A DNA stretch of 64,000 nucleotides from Actinomycetota bacterium. GTDB lineage: Bacteria; Actinomycetota; Acidimicrobiia; Acidimicrobiales; Microtrichaceae. A program made the translations under genes and the position numbers. Below, in pieces: positions 58,443 through 64,000 of the stretch (positions are counted from its first letter, which is position 1; the number at the start of each line of letters is the position of its first letter). Under the pieces are notes generated by a model. The model did no database searches. It saw nothing but the letters and a program-made list of their open reading frames with translations, and was not told the DNA's origin. The stretch is taken from NCBI GenBank assembly GCA_016870275.1, contig VGBZ01000002.1:85578-149577 (forward strand). Direction: 5' to 3'.

Positions 58443-59638
58443 CCGGTCCGCTCGAAGGCCTACGCGTCCTGGACATCGGGACCCGGATCGCCGCACCATT
58501 CTGTGCAGGCCTGCTCGGCGAACAGGGCGCCGAGGTCATCAAGATCGAACAACCCGGCCGCGGCGACTTCATGCGCGAGATCGGCCCGTTCGTGCCCACC
58601 GACGAAGGCGACCTCTCCCTGTTCTGGGCCGTCGAGGGCCGCGGTCGCCAGTCGGTAACGCTCGATCTGCGCCGCCCAGAGGGCCAGGACCTGTTCCGGC
58701 GGCTCGCAGCGACCAGCGACGTGGTGTGTGAGAACTTCCGGCGGGGCACCCTCGAACGCTGGAACATCGCACCTGGCGACCTCGACGACCGGCTGGTGAT
58801 CGTGCGCATCTCGGCGTTCGGGCAGGACGGCCCCTACGCAGACCGCCCCGGACTCGACCGGCTCGGCATCGGCTACGGCGGTCTGCTCCACCTGACCGGC
58901 GAACCCGACCGCCCTCCGGTCCGTCCCGGCGTGACGAGCAGCGACTACCTGACCGGCGTGTTCGCAGCGCAGGCCGCCACCGCCGCCCTCTACCGCCGCG
59001 ACGCCAAGGGGACGGGCCGGGGCGCCGTGATCGACGCCTGCCTCTACGCCTCGGTCCTGCGGATCCTCGAGTGGACGATCGCGGCCTACGATCGACTCGG
59101 CGTGGTGCGCGAACGGGAGGGCAACCGGCTCGCAACCTCCGCCCCGCTCGACAACTACCCGACTGCCGACGGTCGCTACGTCTGCCTGGTCGCGGGGTCG
59201 GACGCCAACTTCGCCTGCCTGTGCCGGGCCATGGGTCGATCGGACCTGACCGAGGACCCGAAGTTCCTCACCCTGTCCGATCGCGCCGATCACGCCGATG
59301 AGATCAACGGGATCGTCGCTGCGTGGACCACGAAGATGACTGCTGCGGAGGTCGAACGTCTCGCCGTGGAACACGACGTACCGGTGGCCACGGCGTATAC
59401 CGCAGCCGACATCGCCACCGACCCTCACATGGCGGCCCGGGGCGACCTGATGAGCGTCGTCGATCCGGTGGCCGGTGCGGTGCTCCAGCAGGGCCCGGCG
59501 GTTCGCTACGTCGGCGAGGAGCGGTCCGTCCCCACTGGAGCACCCAGACTCGGGGAGCACACCCGTGAGGTGCTCGGCGAGCTCCTCGGAATCGGCGACG
59601 CCGAACTCGACCGCCTCGCCGCGGACCGCATCATCTGA
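58439..59638 (+). CDS. CoA-transferase family III (CaiB/BaiF)
   Basis: A 399-residue enzyme that moves CoA between carboxylic acids. VLDIGTRIAAPFCAGLLGEQGAEVIKIEQP is the N-terminal CoA-binding block, and the catalytic aspartate is Asp169 in GVTSSDYLTG, the same position as in formyl-CoA transferase. It is the third gene of the ACAD-ECH-CoA-transferase operon and may activate the pathway substrate at the expense of an end product. GTG start overlapping the hydratase stop. Confidence 0.92.
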   Translation: MTGPLEGLRVLDIGTRIAAPFCAGLLGEQGAEVIKIEQPGRGDFMREIGPFVPTDEGDLSLFWAVEGRGRQSVTLDLRRPEGQDLFRRLAATSDVVCENFRRGTLERWNIAPGDLDDRLVIVRISAFGQDGPYADRPGLDRLGIGYGGLLHLTGEPDRPPVRPGVTSSDYLTGVFAAQAATAALYRRDAKGTGRGAVIDACLYASVLRILEWTIAAYDRLGVVREREGNRLATSAPLDNYPTADGRYVCLVAGSDANFACLCRAMGRSDLTEDPKFLTLSDRADHADEINGIVAAWTTKMTAAEVERLAVEHDVPVATAYTAADIATDPHMAARGDLMSVVDPVAGAVLQQGPAVRYVGEERSVPTGAPRLGEHTREVLGELLGIGDAELDRLAADRII

Positions 59639-59662
59639 CCCCGGCGTACCGCCCCACCCTGC

Positions 59663-59709
59663 GAACTTGTACGTCTCGTGGTGCTGAGACGAACCAGACG
59701 TACAAGTTC
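59663..59709. terminator. 14-bp inverted repeat between convergent genes
   Basis: GAACTTGTACGTCT (59663-59676) and its exact complement AGACGTACAAGTTC (59696-59709) flank a 19-base loop. The pair sits midway in the 102-base gap between the convergent CoA-transferase and dehydrogenase genes. No T-tract follows, but bidirectional hairpin terminators without U-runs are usual in GC-rich actinobacteria. Confidence 0.55.
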
Positions 59710-59740
59710 GGTGATTGGTGCGACTCGGGTCGGCGAAGGC

Positions 59741-60835
59741 CTAGGCCGGGGTCAGGTACGAATCGGCCACCCGGTCACGCCAGATGCCGTGGTAACCGAG
59801 CAGCAGATCGTTCGACTTGGCCCGCCGGTAGTAGAGGTGGGCGTCGCACTCCCAGGTGAAGCCGACGCCGCCGTGGATCTGGATCCCCTCGCCGGTCACC
59901 TCGTTGGCCGCCCTGCCGGCGAACGCCTTGACCATGGCGGCCGCCTCAGGCCGAACCGGGTCCTCGACGTCGGAGGTCCAAGCGGCGTAGTGGGTGCCCA
60001 CCCGGGACAACTCGATGCGCTCGAGCAGTTCGGCCGCCTTGTGCTTGGTCGACTGGAACGTGGCGATGGGTCGATCGAACTGCACACGCACCTTGGCGTA
60101 CTCGATCGCCAGATCGAAGCTCGCCTGCATGGTTCCGAGCAGTTCCGCAGCGAGCGCCACGGCTCCGTCGTCGGCGACCCGACTCCAGATGGCTGTGTGG
60201 TCACCCTCGGGCCCGACGGGTACCGCCGGCGTGTCGCGGAAATCGAGCTGGGCGATCCGCCGGGTGACGTCGAGGCCGGGGGTCAGCGTCCCACCGGGCC
60301 GTTCGACGAGGAAGGTGCCGATGCCCTGCTGTGTGCGGGCCGCGACGAGGACCCAGTCCGCCGTGTGCCCGTCGATCACGAGCGGCTTGGAGCCGCTCAA
60401 CCGCCACGTTCCGGACTTCCGGCTGGCGCGGGTCCTGATCCGACCCACCACGTCCCCGTGGCCTTGCTCGTCCAGCGCGATCGTCCCACGCGTGACCCCG
60501 CTGGCGAGCGCCGGGAGGTGATCCGACAGGCCCAGACGGGTGGCGGCGAGCGTGGCGAAGACCGCCGAGGACAGGAACGGGCCGGGGAGCGGCAGGCGGC
60601 CCATCTCCTCGAGCACGACCATCACCTCGAGGAGACCCATCCCGGCACCGCCGAACTCGACAGGCACCAACAGACCCACCCACCCGAGATCGACGAGCTC
60701 CTGGTAGAACTCGGCAGTGGTGCCGGCGGGGTCCTCGACCATCGCTCGGACGTACTCCGAAGGGGCGCGGTCGGCGAGGAACTGCCTGGCGGTCGTCTGG
60801 AGGGCGTGCTGGTCGTCATCGAGGGTGAATTCCAC
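59741..60835 (-). CDS. Acyl-CoA dehydrogenase, small-subunit type
   Basis: A 364-residue ACAD resembling the other small subunit: KVRVQFDRPIATFQSTKHKAAELLERI and GIQIHGGVGFTWECDAHLYYRRAK near the C-terminus, with a shortened middle domain and no FSEPGAGSD block. The GTG at 60835 follows a TAGGTT -10 (60842-60847) by 6 bases, and TGTCAG of operator site 6 lies 17 bases further up. It pairs divergently with the large subunit at 60911. Monocistronic. Confidence 0.88.
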   Translation of the reverse strand: MEFTLDDDQHALQTTARQFLADRAPSEYVRAMVEDPAGTTAEFYQELVDLGWVGLLVPVEFGGAGMGLLEVMVVLEEMGRLPLPGPFLSSAVFATLAATRLGLSDHLPALASGVTRGTIALDEQGHGDVVGRIRTRASRKSGTWRLSGSKPLVIDGHTADWVLVAARTQQGIGTFLVERPGGTLTPGLDVTRRIAQLDFRDTPAVPVGPEGDHTAIWSRVADDGAVALAAELLGTMQASFDLAIEYAKVRVQFDRPIATFQSTKHKAAELLERIELSRVGTHYAAWTSDVEDPVRPEAAAMVKAFAGRAANEVTGEGIQIHGGVGFTWECDAHLYYRRAKSNDLLLGYHGIWRDRVADSYLTPA

Positions 60836-60864
60836 GACCAGAACCTAACCCATCCGGACCGAAC

Positions 60865-60880
60865 CTGACACGCCTGTCAG
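60865..60880. promoter_or_regulatory. 16-bp regulon operator, site 6
   Basis: CTGACACGCCTGTCAG is in a 75-base divergent region. Its two half-sites form the -35 hexamers of both promoters: TGTCAG-17-TAGGCT (60898-60903) on plus and TGTCAG-17-TAGGTT on minus. This is the clearest promoter-operator overlap of the set. Confidence 0.85.
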
Positions 60881-60910
60881 TTGGCGGACCGTCGCGTTAG
60901 GCTGTCTGGC

Positions 60911-62143
60911 ATGGACTTCTCCTACACCGCCGAAGACGAGGCGTTCCGCACGGAACTCACCAACTGGCTCGACGACGAGCTTCCGAAGTTCCTCGCAGAG
61001 TGGTCCGATGAAACATCGGACGGCACCGAGTCCGATGACTCCGCCGGTGCCGGGTCGAGCGGTGTCATGGACCAGATGGAACGGCGCCGCGCCTGGCAGC
61101 GCAAGCTCAACGAGGGTCGGTGGGCCGCCATCTCCTGGCCCGAGGAGTACGGCGGCCGCGACGCCACCGTCACCCAGAACGTCATCTACTCCGAGACGAT
61201 GGCCCGCTACCGGACCCCGGGCATCTACAACGCCAACGGCCTCTGGCAGATCGGCCCGATGATCATCCGCTGGGGCACCGAGGAGCAGAAGGAACTCTGG
61301 GTCGAGAACATCCTCAACGCCGATGACCACTGGTGTCAGGGCTTCTCCGAGCCCGAGGCCGGTTCCGACCTCGCCAATCTGCGCACCGTTGCGGTCCGGG
61401 ACGGCGACGACTACGTCCTCAACGGCCGGAAGATCTGGACCTCCTCGGCGCACATCGCCAAGTGGGGCCTGTTCCTCGTCCGCACCGACCCCGCCGCCAT
61501 TGCCGAGGGCCGCAAGCACGAAGGGATCACAGCGCTCATCATCGACGTCGAGGCCCCCGGCATCACGATCACCCCGATCCGCGACATCGCCGGGGAGGAG
61601 ATGTTCTGCGAGGTGCTGTTCGAGGACGCACGGGTCCCCGTGGCGTACCGGCTCGGCGGTGAGGGCGAAGGCTGGCTCGTGGCCATGGGCACGCTCGGCT
61701 CCGAGCGGGTCGGCACCGCTGGGCTCGCCGTCGGCATGCGAGCCGACCTCGACGCCATGGTCAACCTGGCCCGCTCGGTCAACCCCGGAGCGCTCGACGA
61801 TCCGGGCCTCCGTGAACGGATCGCCGATGCGCACACGCGGATCGAGTACACGAAGCTCCTCAACTACCGGGCGCTGTCGAAGATCCTCAAGCAGGAGAAG
61901 AACTGGCCCGAGGTGCCTCTCGCCAAGTTGCAGTGGAGCTACCTCGCCCAGACGCTCGCAGAACTCGCTGTGGACCTGCTCGGCCCGTCGGCGCTCGCTG
62001 CGAAGGGCGCACCCGACGCCATCGACGGTGGCGCATGGAACCGTCTCTACGTGTTCCAGCGCTACACCTCGATCGGTGCCGGCACCACCGAGGTACAGAA
62101 GAACATCATCGCCGACAAGGCGATCAAGATGCCCCGCGCTTGA
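60911..62143 (+). CDS. Acyl-CoA dehydrogenase, large-subunit type
   Basis: A 410-residue ACAD. GFSEPEAGSDLANLRTVA, GRKIWTSSAHIAKWGLFLVRTDP, EGEGWLVAMGTLGSERVG and the C-terminal SIGAGTTEVQKNIIADKAI are intact. Residues about 44-60 form a Ser/Asp/Gly-rich insertion not seen in the 56419 enzyme. The ATG follows TAGGCT by 7 bases, so it is leaderless. Probably a heteromer with the divergently encoded 364-residue subunit. Confidence 0.92.
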   Translation: MDFSYTAEDEAFRTELTNWLDDELPKFLAEWSDETSDGTESDDSAGAGSSGVMDQMERRRAWQRKLNEGRWAAISWPEEYGGRDATVTQNVIYSETMARYRTPGIYNANGLWQIGPMIIRWGTEEQKELWVENILNADDHWCQGFSEPEAGSDLANLRTVAVRDGDDYVLNGRKIWTSSAHIAKWGLFLVRTDPAAIAEGRKHEGITALIIDVEAPGITITPIRDIAGEEMFCEVLFEDARVPVAYRLGGEGEGWLVAMGTLGSERVGTAGLAVGMRADLDAMVNLARSVNPGALDDPGLRERIADAHTRIEYTKLLNYRALSKILKQEKNWPEVPLAKLQWSYLAQTLAELAVDLLGPSALAAKGAPDAIDGGAWNRLYVFQRYTSIGAGTTEVQKNIIADKAIKMPRA

Positions 62144-62167
62144 GCTTTACGCCCAGTAAAGGTTCTC

Positions 62168-62283
62168 GGGCGAACGTCTCAACTCAGTCGCTCGATCACC
62201 GTGCCGTTCGCTCCATCATTGCTCGCTGCTCCGCAGCGAGGGCGAACGTCTCAACTCAGTCGCTCGATCACCGTGCCGTTCGC
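62168..62283. repeat. 44-bp perfect direct repeat at the thiolase 3' end
   Basis: Bases 62168-62211 and 62240-62283 are identical over 44 bases, offset by 72. The second copy contains the last codons and stop of the convergent thiolase (VIERLS and TGA on minus); the first is a displaced duplicate in the intergenic gap. A hairpin lies between them. Confidence 0.9.
62222..62240. terminator. Hairpin between convergent dehydrogenase and thiolase genes
   Basis: CTCGCTGC-TCC-GCAGCGAG forms a perfect 8-bp stem with a 3-base loop, 11 bases beyond the thiolase stop on the minus strand and 79 bases beyond the plus-strand dehydrogenase stop. No T-run follows. It probably terminates both. Confidence 0.5.
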
Positions 62284-63450
62284 CATGCCCCCGCCCTCGC
62301 ACATGGTCTGGTAGCCGTAGCGGCCGCCGGTCGCTTCGAGTTCGTTGAGCAGGGTCGTCATGAGGCGCACACCCGAGGCCCCGAGCGGGTGGCCGAGAGC
62401 GATCGCCCCGCCCCGCGGGTTGTAGCGGCTCAGGTCGCCGTCGGGCAGGAACTCCGCCGCCCACATGAGCGCAATCGCGGCGAAGGCCTCGTTGCACTCG
62501 ATGGCGTCGAAGTCCGAGATGCTCATTCCCGACCGCTCGAGGAGCTTGCGGGTCACGGGGTTGGGGGCCGAGAGCACCAGCACGGCGTCGTCCCCGCCAA
62601 CGGCGAAGTGCCGGAACGCCGCCCGGATCGGTAGGCCGAGCGATTCCGCCACCGTGCGTTCGGCGATCAGCATCGCTGCGGCCCCATCGGAGGTCTGCGA
62701 GGAGTTGCCGGCGGTGACGTCGGGAGCGATCGACGGATCCCACTTGGCGGCCGATCCGAGTCCGGCGAGGATCTCGACGGTCGTCTCGGGCCGGATCCCC
62801 TCGTCCACGGTGACCAGCGTTCCGGTTTCACCGCCCTCATCGTCGCGTTCTGGAACCGGAACGATCTCCGTCGAGAACGCTCCGGACTCCGTCGCTGCCT
62901 GCGCCCGACGATGCGACTCCGCTGCGAAGGCGTCCATCTGCTCCCGGGTGATCCCCCAGCGGCGGGCGAGGATCTGTGAGATCTCGAACTGCGTCATGAG
63001 CTGGTTGTCGATCACGGACAGGTACTGCTGGGTGAACGGACCCAGACCGCCGGTGGCATTCGAGGCCATCGGCACCCTGCTCATGGACTCGACCCCGCAG
63101 GCCACAACGAGGTCGTAGGCCCCGGCGATCACCCCCTGGGCGGCGAAGTGCACTGCCTGCTGTGAGCTGCCGCACTGGCGGTCGACGGTCGTGGCCGACA
63201 CCGACTGGGGCAGTCCGGCCCCCACCCAGGCGTTTCGGATCACGTTGGTGGACTGCTCCCCCACCTGCGTGACGCACCCGCCGACGACATCGTCGACCCG
63301 TTCGGGATCGACGCCGGACCGGTCGAGCAGCTCGCTCAGGGCGAATCCCAACAGATCCGCCGGGTGCCAACCCGACAGCTGGCCCTTGCGGCGGCCGATC
63401 GGAGTCCGCAGGGTGTCGACGATCACTGCTTCTCGAACACGTTCGCTCAT
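62251..63450 (-). CDS. Thiolase, FadA5/steroid-thiolase-like
   Basis: A 399-residue thiolase. DDVVGGCVTQVGEQSTNVIRNAW and VDRQCGSSQQAVHFAAQ (nucleophile Cys93) echo mycobacterial FadA5, which thiolyses steroid side-chain 3-keto-CoA. CNEAFA, LGHPLGASGVR and MCEGGGMANG (Cys384) complete the active site, with Cys in place of the more usual His/Ile before NEAFA. The ATG follows TAGCCT (63457-63462) by 6 bases. Monocistronic and divergent from the CoA-ligase gene, with operator site 7 between. Confidence 0.92.
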   Translation of the reverse strand: MSERVREAVIVDTLRTPIGRRKGQLSGWHPADLLGFALSELLDRSGVDPERVDDVVGGCVTQVGEQSTNVIRNAWVGAGLPQSVSATTVDRQCGSSQQAVHFAAQGVIAGAYDLVVACGVESMSRVPMASNATGGLGPFTQQYLSVIDNQLMTQFEISQILARRWGITREQMDAFAAESHRRAQAATESGAFSTEIVPVPERDDEGGETGTLVTVDEGIRPETTVEILAGLGSAAKWDPSIAPDVTAGNSSQTSDGAAAMLIAERTVAESLGLPIRAAFRHFAVGGDDAVLVLSAPNPVTRKLLERSGMSISDFDAIECNEAFAAIALMWAAEFLPDGDLSRYNPRGGAIALGHPLGASGVRLMTTLLNELEATGGRYGYQTMCEGGGMANGTVIERLS

Positions 63451-63469
63451 GCGTCGAGGCTAGGGGAAC

Positions 63470-63485
63470 ATGACGCGCGTGTCAG
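63470..63485. promoter_or_regulatory. 16-bp regulon operator, site 7
   Basis: ATGACGCGCGTGTCAG lies between the divergent thiolase (63450) and CoA-ligase (63518) starts. TGTCAG is followed 19 bases later by TAGCAT (63505-63510), the likely -10 of the ligase gene. Confidence 0.78.
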
Positions 63486-63517
63486 GTTGGGTGGCGAACT
63501 CCGTTAGCATCCCGCCC

Positions 63518-64000
63518 ATGACCCCCAAGACTGATCTCACCGGCCGGCCCGTCGAACTACGTGAACTCGACCTCGACACGTTCTTCCGCCCGAAGCGAGT
63601 TGTCGTGATCGGTGCCTCCGACAACCGTCGACCGAACGACTCGATGTGGCGCAAGATCCGCAACTGGGGCGAGCAGTTCGGAGCCGAAGTGATCCCCGTG
63701 AATCCCAACCGGGACACCGTCGACGACGTGCCCTGCTACCGGTCCGTGCTCGACGTGCCCGGCGAGATCGACCTGGCGATCATCCTGGTCGGGGCTGCGG
63801 TCGACATGTTCGAGACGGTCCTCGAGGTGAAGCCCGCCTACGCCGTGATCTTCGCCGCTGGGTTCGCCGAACTCGGCGCAGAGGGAGAGGCCCTCCAGGA
63901 GCGGCTCGAGGACCTCGTCGCCTCGGGCTCCACCCACCTGCTCGGCCCGAACACCAACCTCAACGCCTTCGAAACCTTCAATGACGACCTCCCGGGGCCG
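63518..64000 (+). CDS. NDP-forming acyl-CoA synthetase, CoA-binding N-terminus (partial)
   Basis: The frame is open from the ATG at 63518 to the window edge, giving the first 161 residues. The CoA_binding Rossmann domain is clear: RPKRVVVIGASDNRRPND, EVIPVNPNRDTVDDVPCYRSVLDVP, DLAIILVGAAVD, YAVIFAAGFAELG and LLGPNTNLNAF. This opens the acetate-CoA ligase (ADP-forming)/acyl-CoA synthetase family, whose full length is usually near 700 residues. TAGCAT 7 bases before the ATG indicates a leaderless transcript under operator site 7. Confidence 0.86.
   Translation, partial: MTPKTDLTGRPVELRELDLDTFFRPKRVVVIGASDNRRPNDSMWRKIRNWGEQFGAEVIPVNPNRDTVDDVPCYRSVLDVPGEIDLAIILVGAAVDMFETVLEVKPAYAVIFAAGFAELGAEGEALQERLEDLVASGSTHLLGPNTNLNAFETFNDDLPGP

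Noticed and set aside
1..64000. tRNA, rRNA, prophage or transposase genes
   Set aside because: No cloverleaf-like segment, rRNA block, integrase or transposase motif was recognised by eye in the intergenic regions or translations; a covariance-model search could still find small RNAs.

Overview
This is a GC-rich (roughly two-thirds G+C by eye) actinobacterial chromosome segment with dense, mostly overlapping genes, many GTG starts and many apparently leaderless transcripts. Phosphatidylinositol-mannoside (PIM) genes, mycothiol ligase MshC and F420 enzymes (NpdG, an LLM oxidoreductase) point to Actinomycetota. The mix of marine-type sulfatase, amidohydrolases and acyl-CoA genes suggests an Acidimicrobiia-like lineage (Ilumatobacter or relatives). 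That placement is inference, since no rRNA marker is present. I recognise no tRNA, rRNA, CRISPR array, prophage or insertion sequence.

Layout. 0.1-8.6 kb (minus strand) is one long operon: thrS, HIT protein, small membrane protein, pgsA, patA, pimA, an M48-like pseudo-protease, pdxS and pdxT. It largely keeps the mycobacterial order for PIM and pyridoxal-phosphate synthesis. 8.7-10.2 kb holds a lipoprotein GH5 glycosidase. 10.2-17.6 kb (minus) carries two CNNM/CBS membrane proteins, an APH-DUF6285 fusion, a PIG-L deacetylase, npdG, mshC and plsC. 17.7-22.7 kb (plus) is marR, a heterodimeric ABC exporter and a lone ABC ATPase. 22.7-28.8 kb (minus) is a TPP-riboswitch operon: thiN, thiB, thiP, an SRPBCC protein and glgX.

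30.3-33.8 kb (plus) is a carotenoid-tailoring group. It has relatives of the staphyloxanthin enzymes CrtQ (glycosyltransferase) and CrtO (acyltransferase), a channel-like membrane protein, a 36-residue membrane peptide and a CruF-like hydratase. An aldehyde dehydrogenase and a large type I sulfatase follow.

37.5-64 kb is a catabolic island for acyl-CoA substrates. It carries three acyl/aryl-CoA ligases plus the start of a fourth (NDP-forming type), two divergent acyl-CoA dehydrogenase pairs and one fused double dehydrogenase, an enoyl-CoA hydratase, a class III CoA-transferase, two thiolases, three SDRs, two PF04909 amidohydrolases, an LLM F420 oxidoreductase, a lipoate-ligase-like protein and an FGGY kinase. 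All seven divergent promoter regions in this island carry the same 16-bp palindrome (consensus MTGACRYRNSYGTCAG), so the island looks like one regulon under an unlinked repressor. The enzyme set resembles steroid or terpenoid side-chain degradation in mycobacteria and rhodococci, but the substrate cannot be read from sequence.
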